Below, piece by piece: positions 16,793-26,139 of a stretch of DNA of 45,453 bases. Made by a program: the position numbers and the translations under genes. The notes below the pieces were generated by a model. That model was given only the letters and a program-made list of their open reading frames with translations. It was not told the origin of the DNA and searched no databases. The DNA is from Hyphomicrobiales bacterium (GTDB taxonomy: Bacteria; Pseudomonadota; Alphaproteobacteria; Rhizobiales; Devosiaceae): NCBI GenBank assembly GCA_027066315.1, contig JAMONZ010000035.1:1-45453 (forward strand). The letters are read 5' to 3'. How positions within the stretch are numbered: position 1 is the stretch's first letter; each line of letters opens with the position of its first letter.

Positions 16793-17766
16793 TTTTTATC
16801 CTCCTCACTATAAAGCCAGCAAGCAACGTCTGATTGGCCAACTTTTATTTGAGGTGAGCGTTTTGAATAACATGGCTCAAAGACTTTTGAGCAACGTGGA
16901 TGAAACGAGCACCCACTAGGAATATCATTTAGTCGTGGCATTGAACCCGGAATTTGCACCAAACGCTTCACTTCCCCACTCATTGATGGAATTGAGCCCA
17001 TCAAACCTTTGGTGTAAGGGTGTTTAGGGTTTTTTATTAAATCATAAGTTTTGCCAATTTCAACAATTTGGCCAGAATACATAACCGCCATGCGATCAGC
17101 AATTTCTGCAATCACGCCCATATCATGAGTGATTAACATAATTGCTGTACCACGTTCACTGCACAAACGTTTTAGCACAGAAATAATTTGAGCTTGAATT
17201 GAAACATCAAGTGCCGTGGTTGGCTCATCAGCAATTATCAAATCTGGCTCACCAGCCAAGACCAATGCAATAACTACCCGCTGACGCATACCACCAGAAA
17301 ATTGATGCGGATAGCCATCAATCCTAGTTTCTGGTGCTGGAATTCCAACCTCATCAAGCAATTCTATTGCACGCTTTCTTGCTTGTTTTTTATTCATCGG
17401 AAGGTGGGTTTGAATAGTTTCAATTAACTGCTCACCCACCCGATAAAGCGGATTAAGCGAAGTTAGCGGGTCTTGAAAAATCATTGCAATACGCTTGCCA
17501 CGTAAATGGCGCATTTGCTCATCTGCAAGATTATCTATTCGCTGCCCATCAAAATATATCTCACCTCCAGCAATTCTTCCTGGTGGCTCAAGTAGGCCAA
17601 TGATAGCTGCTCCAGTTAAAGACTTGCCTGCGCCGCTTTCGCCTACAACACCCAAAACTTCGCCCTTGGCAATTTCAAAACTAACTTTATCCACCGCACG
17701 TAAAAGTGCCCTGCGAGTTGGGAATTCAACTATTAGATCTTTTATTTTAAGAAGTGGCTCACTCAT
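16789..17766 (-). CDS. Peptide/nickel-type ABC importer ATPase (DppD/OppD-like)
   Basis: A 325-residue ATPase with Walker A GESGAGKSL, signature FSGGMRQRVVIALVLAG, Walker B LIIADEPTTALD, LITHDMGV and the C-terminal GCSFHPRCSKVFEPC. The start ATG at 17766 (MSEPLLKIKDLIVEF) is preferred to a TTG six bases earlier; AAGG lies upstream. It pairs with the downstream ATPase to drive the importer. The gene begins 11 bp after the second permease gene and overlaps the next gene by four bases. Confidence 0.92.
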   Translation of the reverse strand: MSEPLLKIKDLIVEFPTRRALLRAVDKVSFEIAKGEVLGVVGESGAGKSLTGAAIIGLLEPPGRIAGGEIYFDGQRIDNLADEQMRHLRGKRIAMIFQDPLTSLNPLYRVGEQLIETIQTHLPMNKKQARKRAIELLDEVGIPAPETRIDGYPHQFSGGMRQRVVIALVLAGEPDLIIADEPTTALDVSIQAQIISVLKRLCSERGTAIMLITHDMGVIAEIADRMAVMYSGQIVEIGKTYDLIKNPKHPYTKGLMGSIPSMSGEVKRLVQIPGSMPRLNDIPSGCSFHPRCSKVFEPCYSKRSPQIKVGQSDVACWLYSEEDKK

Positions 17767-17777
17767 AATCAAATACC

Positions 17778-18728
17778 TTATCGCAATTTTGGATTAAGAG
17801 CGTCACGCAACCAATCACCCACCAGATTAACCGACAAAACAATAATGGCCAGTGCCACTCCGGGGAAAATAGTAATCCACCATTCACCCGAGAATAAGAA
17901 ATCCTGACCGATGCGAATAAGCGTACCAAGAGAGGGTTGAGTAACAGGAATACCAACACCTAAAAATGATAATGTTGCTTCAGTGATAATTGCCAACGCT
18001 AAATTTATCGTAGCAATAACCAAAACTGGCCCTAAGACATTTGGCAACACATGGCGAAGCATGATAATAAAAGGTCTTAAGCCTATTAGCTTTGCCGCTT
18101 GCACATATTCACGCTCTTTTTCAACTAACACAGATGAGCGAACAGTACGTGCATATTGCACCCAAAATGATAGAGAAATAGCCAATACCAAAACCCAAAA
18201 GGCACTATCTTCTCTGCGAACTTCAGGAAAAAGCGCTGAAACAGTGCCGTCAATTAACAACGCTATTAAAATTGAGGGGAAAGTAAGCTGAATATCCGCA
18301 ATACGCATAATCAAAGTGTCAATAAACCCACCAAAGTAGCCTGAAATTAAACCAAGGCTAATGCCCAATAGTGCGGCACAAAATACAGAAGTAAAACCAA
18401 CTGCAAGCGAAATACGAGAGCCATACATAATTGCTGATAGTAAATCACGTCCCTGATCGTCTGTACCAATCAAGAATTTAGAAGACCCACCCTCTTGCCA
18501 AGCTGGTGGAGTAAGTCCATCCATTAGATCAAGGCTTCCCAAATCAAATGGATTTTGGGTCGCAAGAATAGGTGCAAATAACGCAATGAAGAAATAGGCA
18601 AAGGTAACAAAAGCAGCCACCATAACTAGTTTTGAGCGAGTGAACGAATAAAAAATATCACTATCAATTGCTCTAGCAAACCAATTCGTTTCTTCCTTAA
18701 TATTTTTATCCTCCATCATATCACTCAT
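17778..18728 (-). CDS. Peptide/nickel-type ABC importer permease (DppC-like)
   Basis: A 316-residue permease with a long hydrophilic N-terminus, then about six membrane helices. The DppC family pattern is visible: FLIGTDDQGRDLLSAIMYGSRISLAVG and, in the coupling segment, EYVQAAKLIGLRPFIIMLRHVLPNVLGP (EAA loop). It forms the pore with the DppB-like subunit. Its ATG overlaps the dppB-like stop by four bases. Confidence 0.92.
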   Translation of the reverse strand: MSDMMEDKNIKEETNWFARAIDSDIFYSFTRSKLVMVAAFVTFAYFFIALFAPILATQNPFDLGSLDLMDGLTPPAWQEGGSSKFLIGTDDQGRDLLSAIMYGSRISLAVGFTSVFCAALLGISLGLISGYFGGFIDTLIMRIADIQLTFPSILIALLIDGTVSALFPEVRREDSAFWVLVLAISLSFWVQYARTVRSSVLVEKEREYVQAAKLIGLRPFIIMLRHVLPNVLGPVLVIATINLALAIITEATLSFLGVGIPVTQPSLGTLIRIGQDFLFSGEWWITIFPGVALAIIVLSVNLVGDWLRDALNPKLR

Positions 18729-19702
18729 TGGCTCACCCCACTTACACGAATACGTGGATCAACAGCGACATATAATAAATCAACAATCAAATTTATCATC
18801 ACGAATAAAAACCCAATCAGCATTAAATAAGCAGCCATAATAGGAATATCGACATTTTGTACCGAGTGTAAAAATAACAAACCCATACCCGGCCAAGAAA
18901 AGACTGTCTCGGTGATGATAGCAAAGGCAATTACTGAGCCAAGTTGCAATCCAGTTATTGTAATCACTGGCACAAGAGTATTTTTTAGGGCATGTCCAAA
19001 ATTGATAGCTGTGCGACTTAAGCCCCTTGCCCGAGCAAACTTAATATAATCGGTGCGCATCACCTCAAGCATTTCAGCCCGTACCAAACGCATAATTAGG
19101 GTCATTTGAAATAAGCCAAGTGTTATTGAAGGTAAAATGAGTGCTTTCAGGCCAGAAACTGTTAATAATCCAGTTGACCAAAACCCAATATCGACAACTT
19201 CACCACGCCCAAACGAGGGAAGAACCTGCAATTGCACCGCAAAAATATAAATTAGCAAAATTCCTATTAAAAATGTCGGCAAAGAAATGCCAACTAAAGA
19301 CACTGTTAAGAAAAATTTCGATAAAATAGAATTTCTTTTTAAGCCCGTATAAACCCCCATTGGAATACCAACAAGCAATGCAAAAATTGCAGACATTAAA
19401 GACAATTCAAGTGTTGCCGGTGCTCGCTCGGCAATCATTTGTGCGACTGGGCGTTTAAACTGATAGGACACGCCAAAATCAAATTGCGCAGCACCTTTTA
19501 TAAAACCAAAAAACTGCATAATCACTGGGTCATTAAGACCTAATTTATCACGCAATGCTTCACGTTGTTCTGGTGTGGTTTCAATGCCAACCATCTGGTT
19601 GACTGGATCACCAACAAAGCGAAACAATAAAAATGAAATCAGCGCAACAACAAACATTACAATAATTGATTGAATTATTCGTCTTATCATAAATGCGAGC
19701 AT
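18725..19702 (-). CDS. Peptide/nickel-type ABC importer permease (DppB-like)
   Basis: A 325-residue permease with an N-terminal helix (MLAFMIRRIIQSIIVMFVVALISFLLF) and the typical DppB segments GDPVNQMVG, LGLNDPVIMQFFGFIKGAAQFDFG and DYIKFARARGLSRTAINFGHALKNTLVPV (EAA loop). About six membrane helices. The spacer before it (19703-19792) holds a hairpin separating it from the binding-protein gene, a usual way to keep the binding protein more abundant than the permeases. Confidence 0.92.
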   Translation of the reverse strand: MLAFMIRRIIQSIIVMFVVALISFLLFRFVGDPVNQMVGIETTPEQREALRDKLGLNDPVIMQFFGFIKGAAQFDFGVSYQFKRPVAQMIAERAPATLELSLMSAIFALLVGIPMGVYTGLKRNSILSKFFLTVSLVGISLPTFLIGILLIYIFAVQLQVLPSFGRGEVVDIGFWSTGLLTVSGLKALILPSITLGLFQMTLIMRLVRAEMLEVMRTDYIKFARARGLSRTAINFGHALKNTLVPVITITGLQLGSVIAFAIITETVFSWPGMGLLFLHSVQNVDIPIMAAYLMLIGFLFVMINLIVDLLYVAVDPRIRVSGVSQ

Positions 19703-19733
19703 TTATTGACCCTTAAAGATAAGTGGAAAACGA

Positions 19734-19767
19734 GCCTCGCAATTCTTTATAAGAAGAACAGCGAGGC
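19734..19767 (-). terminator. Hairpin between binding-protein and permease genes of the ABC importer
   Basis: Stem GCCTCGC (19734-19740) with GCGAGGC (19761-19767), plus an inner stem TTCTT/AAGAA (19743-19747 with 19751-19755). There is no U-run on the minus strand, so it is more likely a 3'-end stabilizer of the binding-protein mRNA than a terminator. Confidence 0.55.
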
Positions 19768-19792
19768 CGAATTTAGGAAATTACAAATTTAT

Positions 19793-21385
19793 CTAATTTT
19801 TTGTAACATAACGTAGTGAGAACACATTATCCGCACGTTGTTTTAGCTCAACATCGTTTGAAACACCCCAAGCAAGACCTTGCTGATGAAGCGGAATATG
19901 AGACACTTCGTCAGTAGTCATCTTAAACGCTTGAGCGATCAAGTCATCACGGACTGCTGGATCATTCTCAGTCAAGATTTTTGCTGAAAGTGCGTCAACT
20001 TCTGGGTTGCAATATCCACCCAAGTTAAACGGACCACCTGCACCAGTTTCATCACGGCAACCATGAAGATTAGTCAAAACATTCCATGAATCAAGTGATC
20101 CTGGTGTCCAGCCTAATAGGTAGAATGATGTATCATAACCGTTTGAAGCTAGCACTTTGGCAAAATATTTCGACTTAGGCTGAGCATTAAGATTAACTTT
20201 AATGCCAACTTTTGCAAGCATGCCAGTAACCGCCTGACAGATAGCCTCATCGTTAACATAACGATCATTTGGACAATCCATGCCTACTTCAAACCCTTCA
20301 GGATAACCAGCTTCTGCGAGTAAGGACTTTGAGGCCTCAATATCATAAGGGAAGCGTTGGAAATCACCAGATTTTGAGAATAAGAAAGGCGAAATCATAA
20401 TAGCTGAAGGAGTTGAAAGATTACGCATAATCTTTAGCTTAATCGCTTCAATATCGATTGCTTGATAAAAGGCTTTGCGAACACGAACATCTTTAAATGG
20501 GTTTTTGCCCTTAATGTTAGAATAAAGCAATTCATCACGCATTTGATCCATACCAAGGAAAATTGTGCGAAGCTCTGGTCCAGTTAGTGCAGTCGTTGTA
20601 GCATTATCACTAACCCGCTTAAGATCTTGCACAGGTACAGGATAAACCATGTCTAACTCACCGGAAAGCAAAGCAGCAACACGTGTTGCATCAGAACCAA
20701 TTGTTGTGAAAACTGCGCTAGTAAGGTTATGAGAAGCACTATCCCACCAATCAGCATTAGGCACAAATGTTGTGCTAACACCAGTATCATGTGATGAAAT
20801 CATAAATGGCCCTGTGCCATTTGTTTCAAGGGAAATGGCAGATGCACTATCGTCAGAAGCCGAAGTTACGGCAACAGAATCATTTGCTTCCGTCCATTCT
20901 TTATCAAGCATCACCCATGTTTCCCATTCATAGTGAAGAATTGGATTTGGTGAGGTAAGAACAACATCAACCGTATAATCATCAACTTTAACAAATTTAG
21001 CATCAGCTGGAATACGTGTTGTAAGATCAGAACCCTCTGCACGAACACGCTCAGCTGAGAATATCACATCGTCAGCATTAAAATCACCACCTTGATGGAA
21101 TTTTACGCCTTGACGAAGATGGAAACGCCAACGAGTAGGCTCAAGCACTTCCCAACTTGTTGCAAGAGCTGGCTCAATATTTAGGTCACCATCACGTCTT
21201 GTAAGACCCTCATAAACATTTCCTAATGTTCCAAGTGTGAAGGTTTCATTTAGTGAATATGGATCAAGTGATTTTAATGTGCCTTGAAATGCAAATTTAA
21301 GAGTTTCAGCAGTTGCTGCTCCCATTCCCATTCCTAGTACTAAAGTGCTAGTCAGCAGCATTTTTTTTAAACTATTTAATTTCAT
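19793..21385 (-). CDS. Periplasmic substrate-binding protein of a peptide/nickel-type ABC importer
   Basis: A 530-residue SBP_bac_5-family protein. The N-terminus has a signal peptide, MKLNSLKKMLLTSTLVLGMG...ATA, with probable cleavage before ETLKF. The family pattern LKSLDPYSLNE...VYEGLTRRDGDLNIEPALATSWEVLEPTRWRFHLRQGVKFHQGG is intact, as is the C-terminal WTPGSLDSWNVLTNLHG. There is no lipobox cysteine, so it should be free in the periplasm. Substrates of the family range from peptides to nickel, opines and sugars; none can be chosen here. It is the promoter-proximal gene of the importer operon. Confidence 0.92.
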   Translation of the reverse strand: MKLNSLKKMLLTSTLVLGMGMGAATAETLKFAFQGTLKSLDPYSLNETFTLGTLGNVYEGLTRRDGDLNIEPALATSWEVLEPTRWRFHLRQGVKFHQGGDFNADDVIFSAERVRAEGSDLTTRIPADAKFVKVDDYTVDVVLTSPNPILHYEWETWVMLDKEWTEANDSVAVTSASDDSASAISLETNGTGPFMISSHDTGVSTTFVPNADWWDSASHNLTSAVFTTIGSDATRVAALLSGELDMVYPVPVQDLKRVSDNATTTALTGPELRTIFLGMDQMRDELLYSNIKGKNPFKDVRVRKAFYQAIDIEAIKLKIMRNLSTPSAIMISPFLFSKSGDFQRFPYDIEASKSLLAEAGYPEGFEVGMDCPNDRYVNDEAICQAVTGMLAKVGIKVNLNAQPKSKYFAKVLASNGYDTSFYLLGWTPGSLDSWNVLTNLHGCRDETGAGGPFNLGGYCNPEVDALSAKILTENDPAVRDDLIAQAFKMTTDEVSHIPLHQQGLAWGVSNDVELKQRADNVFSLRYVTKN

Positions 21386-21574
21386 TATTTTCTCCCTTAT
21401 AATTTCGCACCACCATTCTTGGGCGATACTTTACGTTTAAGTAAAGCATAGAGATCAAAAAGAGTCCAGTGTGCCTATATCAATACAAATTAGGCATAGA
21501 ATATTTACATTAAAGCAAGCTAGAAAAAAGCATTTTTGTGCTTAGATGAAATATCGAAAATTATGGAGTGTGAA

Positions 21575-21650
21575 TGGTGGGCGATGAGAGACTCGAACTC
21601 CCGACATCCTCGGTGTAAACGAGGCGCTCTACCAACTGAGCTAATCGCCC
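21575..21650 (-). tRNA. tRNA-Val (anticodon TAC)
   Basis: A 76-nt cloverleaf on the minus strand. The acceptor stem pairs GGGCGAT (5' end at 21650) with ATCGCCC, the D arm reads AGCTCAGTTGGTAGAGC, the anticodon loop is TTTACAC flanked by CCTCG/CGAGG, and the T arm has GTTCGAGTC. The terminal CCA is encoded (complement of 21575-21577). It sits downstream of hup, as in many Alphaproteobacteria. Confidence 0.97.
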
Positions 21651-21740
21651 TTAAGGGGTGAAACGAATTTTGATTTTCGTTTGGTGTGAATGAGTTATTG
21701 TGTTGAGAGGCTCACGTCAACTTTTCTTTTTCAAAAAGCC

Positions 21741-21773
21741 AAAAAAGACTCTAAAAAAGTGAATTTTAGAGCC
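21741..21773 (-). terminator. Rho-independent terminator downstream of hup
   Basis: On the minus strand GGCTCTAAAA (21773-21764) pairs with TTTTAGAGTC (21756-21747) through ten pairs including one G-U, followed by six Us (21746-21741). It lies 24 bp after the hup stop codon and before the tRNA-Val gene. Confidence 0.88.
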
Positions 21774-21796
21774 TTTTAATGATTTAACAAATCAAA

Positions 21797-22072
21797 CTAT
21801 TGGTTGATTGCGTCTTTAAGAGCTTTACCTGGCTTAAACTTAGCTTGGTTTGAAGCTGGGATATCAATTGCTGCGCCTGTTGAAGGATTGCGCCCTTTAC
21901 TTGCTTTACGACGAGTAACAGCAAAAGTACCAAAACCGATAAGACGAATTTCACCGCCATCTTTAAGTGTTTGTGTTACTGTTTCCAAAACAGCTTCAAC
22001 TGCACTTGCAGCATCTGCTTTAGAAAGGCCTGCTTTTTCAGCAACAGCACTAGAAAGTTCGTTCTTGTTCAT
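21797..22072 (-). CDS. hup: DNA-binding protein HU
   Basis: A 91-residue histone-like protein starting MNKNELSSAVAEKAGLSKADA. The HU/IHF signature is clear in GFGTFAVTRRKASKGRNPSTGAAIDIPAS, with the DNA-intercalating proline arm, and the C-terminus ends GKALKDAINQ. It compacts and bends DNA without strong sequence preference. Order clpP-clpX-lon-hup-tRNA-Val is a conserved alphaproteobacterial arrangement. A strong terminator follows. Confidence 0.97.
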   Translation of the reverse strand: MNKNELSSAVAEKAGLSKADAASAVEAVLETVTQTLKDGGEIRLIGFGTFAVTRRKASKGRNPSTGAAIDIPASNQAKFKPGKALKDAINQ

Positions 22073-22202
22073 ATCAAATCCTTACATTTTTAAAATGTTT
22101 GCCTAATTTTAGGCGAAACTAACTTAGCTACATTTTTGTGATTCTGTTTCAAAAGCAAGGAAAACTAGCGTTTGTTGGTCGTTATAATAGTTTTTATGTG
22201 TA

Positions 22203-23399
22203 TTATTGTTGGTTTTTTGGTTTTCTAACCCAAGCAGAACCTCCAAAAATGATAAATGGGATTGAAATAATATAAAGCACCAGCGCAACTAGCCAGATAG
22301 CACCCGGCCAATCATTACGGATATTTGCATAAATCACTGTGTAAAATATTGGCCCTGCAACTGCCGCAAGGCTTGCTAAGGACATCAACACCCCTTGTAA
22401 TTTTCCTTGGTTATCTTCAGCCACTTTAGAGGTCAATATTGACTGCAAAGCTGGCCCCCCAACATCACCAATAGCAAAAAGAGGTAATAGAATAAAAATC
22501 ATCCACCCCTGCCCTATGAAACTAACAAAAACTAAGGCTAACATTTCAAAAATTAAACCATATAAAATGGCTTTTTTTTCACCAAGCCATGTAATAATTG
22601 GTCCCGATAAAATTGCTTGGAAGGCAGCTTGAAATAATCCATACGCCGTGAGTGATAAACCCACCATGCCAGCCGTCCATAGAAATTTATCTTGAGTGAA
22701 TAACACCCATATTGTTGAATAAATAGTCCCAATAAATGAAAACATAAAAGACACCAGAAGTAATTTTCTTACTGAAATTAATTTCATTGCCCATATAATT
22801 GGAGCAAATGGATTAAGTTCTTTAAAACTTGTGGCTTGCTTTTTACCTTTGCGAGATTCTGGCAATAAGAAGATTGCCAGCAATAGATTTACTCCATTTA
22901 AAATTGCCGCTGCTAGAAATGGTGACCTTAACCATATTTCCCCTAATACTCCACCCAATGCGGGACCAATGATGAAGCCAACACCAAAGCAGGCATAGAG
23001 CAAGCCAAAGGATTTTGCTCTTTGGTCTTGATTAGAAATATCGGTAATATAAGCTGAAGCAACTGCCATACTTGCCGCAGTCATGCCTGCGACAAGCCGC
23101 CCAACAATTAGAATAGCTAAGTGAGGAGTAAAAGCCATTATTACATAGTCAATTGCCGCCCCACCCATCGCAATCATTAAAATAGGCCTACGACCAAACC
23201 TATCTGAGAGAACTCCCAGCATTGGGGCAAAAATGAATAGCATCAATGCATGACCAGCAAGAATCAGACCATAGAGAATTGATATATCGCTTGAACCTGT
23301 TAGCTCTAATAATAAAGAGGGTAAAATTGGAAAGATTAGACCAATTCCAATAGCATCGATTGTAATTGATAACAGAATTACAACCAAAGCCTTGTTCAT
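22203..23399 (-). CDS. MFS transporter of the TetA-like (TCR/Tet) drug:proton antiporter family
   Basis: A 398-residue protein with about twelve membrane helices. The first helix contains SITIDAIGIGLIFPILP, where the Asp in TIDAIGIG is the family-typical acidic residue; motif A appears as DRFGRRP in the loop between helices 2 and 3. Overall this matches TetA-like exporters of the DHA1 group. Many chromosomal members do not confer tetracycline resistance, so the substrate is left open. It is inserted between lon and hup on the same strand, 56 bp after lon, without an obvious terminator between. Confidence 0.85.
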   Translation of the reverse strand: MNKALVVILLSITIDAIGIGLIFPILPSLLLELTGSSDISILYGLILAGHALMLFIFAPMLGVLSDRFGRRPILMIAMGGAAIDYVIMAFTPHLAILIVGRLVAGMTAASMAVASAYITDISNQDQRAKSFGLLYACFGVGFIIGPALGGVLGEIWLRSPFLAAAILNGVNLLLAIFLLPESRKGKKQATSFKELNPFAPIIWAMKLISVRKLLLVSFMFSFIGTIYSTIWVLFTQDKFLWTAGMVGLSLTAYGLFQAAFQAILSGPIITWLGEKKAILYGLIFEMLALVFVSFIGQGWMIFILLPLFAIGDVGGPALQSILTSKVAEDNQGKLQGVLMSLASLAAVAGPIFYTVIYANIRNDWPGAIWLVALVLYIISIPFIIFGGSAWVRKPKNQQ

Positions 23400-23455
23400 A
23401 TTTAACTCTTTAAAAAAAGTGCAAGTTTAATGACTATCTTATAAATAAAGAAACT

Positions 23456-25882
23456 CTAATGAGGTAATTCTGAATGTTTCTTGTTATTAGAATTTTTTAA
23501 TTCAATAGCTGCTTGCTTTTCAAAATCCCACTCAATTGGCTCAAGATCTCGGACAAGAGCATGCTTAAGAACCTCTCCCATTCGAGAAACAGGAATTATC
23601 TCAAGCCCCTCTTTCACGCTATCAGGAAGCTCTAGCAGATCTTTGACATTATCTTGCGGAATAATTACTTTTTTTATGCCACCTCGAAGTGCCGCTAATA
23701 ATTTTTCTTTCAAGCCGCCGATTGGTAGCACCCGACCTCTTAATGTTATCTCTCCCGTCATCGCCACATCGTGGTGAACTGGAACATTTGTCATTATAGA
23801 TACAATTGCTGTTGCCATGCCAATGCCAGCAGATGGGCCATCTTTTGGTGTTGCGCCTTCTGGCACATGCACATGAATATCTCGAGTTTCAAACATTGTT
23901 GGTTTAATACCAAAATCAATGCAGCGTGAATGAACGTAAGAATTTGCAGCTGAAATGCTCTCTTTCATTACATCTTTTAAATTGCCTGTTACTGTCATTT
24001 TGCCTTTACCCGGAGTTATTACACCCTCGATATTTAACAAAACACCACCAACAGAAGTCCAAGCTAAACCTGTAACCAAACCAACTTGGGCATCATCTTC
24101 AATCTCGCCATGTTTAAATGGAGGTGGGCCTAAATATTCTTCAAGCAATTTTATGGTGATGGTGATTTTTCTTTTCTTTGAAACCATCAACTCTTTAACT
24201 GCTTTACGCATCAATTTTGAAATCTCTCTCTTGAGATTACGCACCCCTGCTTCACGAGTATATCGTTGAATAAGCATGGTGAGAGATTTTTCTGGCAACA
24301 CAAATTCTTTTTTGCTTAGGCCATGGTCTTTTAATGCTTGTGGGAGTAAATGACGGACAGCTATTTCAGCTTTTTCTTCTTCTGTATAACCAGAAATTCT
24401 AATAATTTCCATCCTGTCCAATAAAGGCCCTGGGATATTAAGCGTGTTTGAAGTCGTAATAAACATCACATCAGATAGATCATAATCAACCTCTAGATAA
24501 TGATCGGCAAATGTTGAGTTTTGCTCAGGATCAAGCACTTCTAGCAAAGCCGAAGATGGATCACCTCTAAAATCCATACCCATTTTATCAATTTCATCTA
24601 ACAAGAATAGCGGATTGCTTTTACCTGCTTTTTTCATTGATTGAATAACTTTCCCCGGCATTGATCCGATATAAGTTCTTCTATGTCCACGAATTTCAGC
24701 TTCATCTCGCACACCACCAAGTGACATACGCACAAACTCACGCCCAACAGATCTAGCAATAGACTTGCCAAGTGAGGTCTTACCAACCCCTGGAGGGCCT
24801 ACAAGGCATAGAATAGGCCCTTTTAGCTTGCCTGTTCTGGCTTGCACAGCAAGATATTCAATAATACGCTCTTTGACTTTTTCTAGGCCATAATGGTCTT
24901 GATCTAGAATTTTTTCGGCCTTAACTAAGTCTGTTTTGATTTTGGTTTTTTTATCCCAAGGAATATTAAGCAACCAATCAAGATAATTGCGGATAACCGT
25001 AGCCTCTGCCGACATTGGTGACATTTGTTTGAGCTTTTTAAATTCTGCCGCTGCCTTTTCACTAGCTTCTTTTGAGAGTTTTGTTTTAGCAATTCGTGTT
25101 TCAAGCTCTTTTAACTCGTTGCTCCCCTCATCACTATCTCCAAGCTCACGCTGAATAGCTTTCATTTGCTCATTTAGATAGTATTCACGTTGAGTTTTTT
25201 CCATCTGGCGTTTAACACGGCCACGAATACGTTTTTCGACCTGAAGAACACCAATCTCACCACTAATAATGTCCAAAATTTTCTCGAAGCGTTTAGCTAC
25301 TGAAATTATGCTTAACAAATTTTGCTTATCTTGGATTTTTACTACCAAATGCGAAGCAATTGTATCAGCTAGTTTTGAATAATCCTCTATTTGGGTAACA
25401 GCGGCTAGAACCTCTGCAGATATTTTTTTGTTCAATTTGACGTAATTTTCAAATTCCATAAGGGTTGAGCGTGATAATGCTTCGATCTCAACGGTTTCAG
25501 AATTTGGTTCAACCAAAGAAGTTGCAGTTGCTTCAAAATATTCTTCAGTTTGCACATATTCATCAATTTTTGCACGGCTTAGCCCCTCAACAAGAACTTT
25601 TACTGTCCCATCAGGTAATTTTAAAAGCTGTAAAACTGATGCAATTGAGCCAATTTCATTAATTTGTTCAGGAGTTGGGTCATCATCTTGCGCTTTTTTT
25701 TGCGTCACAACCATAATATGTTTGTCTTCACGCATTACTTCTTCAAGTGCCCTGACTGACTTTTCTCTACCAACAAAAAGCGGGACTATCATACCCGGAA
25801 AAACAACAATATCGCGCAATGGAAGAACCGGATAGATATTCTCACGATTATTCTTCTTAGTTGGATTTTCAACTTTGGACAT
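23456..25882 (-). CDS. lon: Lon, ATP-dependent serine protease
   Basis: An 808-residue LonA protease. N-terminal substrate-binding domain begins YPVLPLRDIVVFPGMIVPLFVGR; the AAA+ module has Walker A GPPGVGKT (about 362-369) and LFLLDEIDKMG; the protease domain has PKDGPSAGIGMA with the catalytic serine and a conserved lysine in GGLKEKLLAA. The start at 25882 (MSKVENPTKK) is preferred to an in-frame one 36 bases upstream because AAAGGA lies six bases before it. Lon degrades misfolded and regulatory proteins in the cytoplasm. Confidence 0.96.
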   Translation of the reverse strand: MSKVENPTKKNNRENIYPVLPLRDIVVFPGMIVPLFVGREKSVRALEEVMREDKHIMVVTQKKAQDDDPTPEQINEIGSIASVLQLLKLPDGTVKVLVEGLSRAKIDEYVQTEEYFEATATSLVEPNSETVEIEALSRSTLMEFENYVKLNKKISAEVLAAVTQIEDYSKLADTIASHLVVKIQDKQNLLSIISVAKRFEKILDIISGEIGVLQVEKRIRGRVKRQMEKTQREYYLNEQMKAIQRELGDSDEGSNELKELETRIAKTKLSKEASEKAAAEFKKLKQMSPMSAEATVIRNYLDWLLNIPWDKKTKIKTDLVKAEKILDQDHYGLEKVKERIIEYLAVQARTGKLKGPILCLVGPPGVGKTSLGKSIARSVGREFVRMSLGGVRDEAEIRGHRRTYIGSMPGKVIQSMKKAGKSNPLFLLDEIDKMGMDFRGDPSSALLEVLDPEQNSTFADHYLEVDYDLSDVMFITTSNTLNIPGPLLDRMEIIRISGYTEEEKAEIAVRHLLPQALKDHGLSKKEFVLPEKSLTMLIQRYTREAGVRNLKREISKLMRKAVKELMVSKKRKITITIKLLEEYLGPPPFKHGEIEDDAQVGLVTGLAWTSVGGVLLNIEGVITPGKGKMTVTGNLKDVMKESISAANSYVHSRCIDFGIKPTMFETRDIHVHVPEGATPKDGPSAGIGMATAIVSIMTNVPVHHDVAMTGEITLRGRVLPIGGLKEKLLAALRGGIKKVIIPQDNVKDLLELPDSVKEGLEIIPVSRMGEVLKHALVRDLEPIEWDFEKQAAIELKNSNNKKHSELPH

Positions 25883-25926
25883 AAATATTCCTTTCATAAT
25901 ACGCATTAAGCGTAACACTATATGAA

Positions 25927-25944
25927 CAACACAGATTTGTGTTG
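25927..25944 (-). promoter_or_regulatory. Perfect 7-4-7 palindrome in the lon leader
   Basis: CAACACA (25927-25933) and TGTGTTG (25938-25944) flank GATT, 45 bases before the lon ATG. It could be an operator or a short RNA hairpin in the 5' untranslated region. The 257-bp lon-clpX spacer otherwise shows no gene; it also contains CTTTGGGCA (26039-26047) facing TGCCCAAAG (26094-26102). Confidence 0.4.
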
Positions 25945-26139
25945 CATATTGTGTATTTCATTCAAGCAAGCATCTTTTTGAAAAAAACACTAATTGATTC
26001 TTGAATTATAGATAGGATTGTTAAGCAACGCTACAAGTCTTTGGGCAGTAAAAAAGTATTTAAACACCCTTTTAGCGCAAAAACTTATAAAAATGCCCAA
26101 AGTTAGATTTCATTAAGAAATTTCTTACAAGTTTCTCAA

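Noticed and set aside
26039-26102. CTTTGGGCA/TGCCCAAAG inverted repeat as the clpX terminator.
   Set aside because: The 46-nt interval is too long and no U-run follows on the minus strand; kept only as an unexplained repeat.
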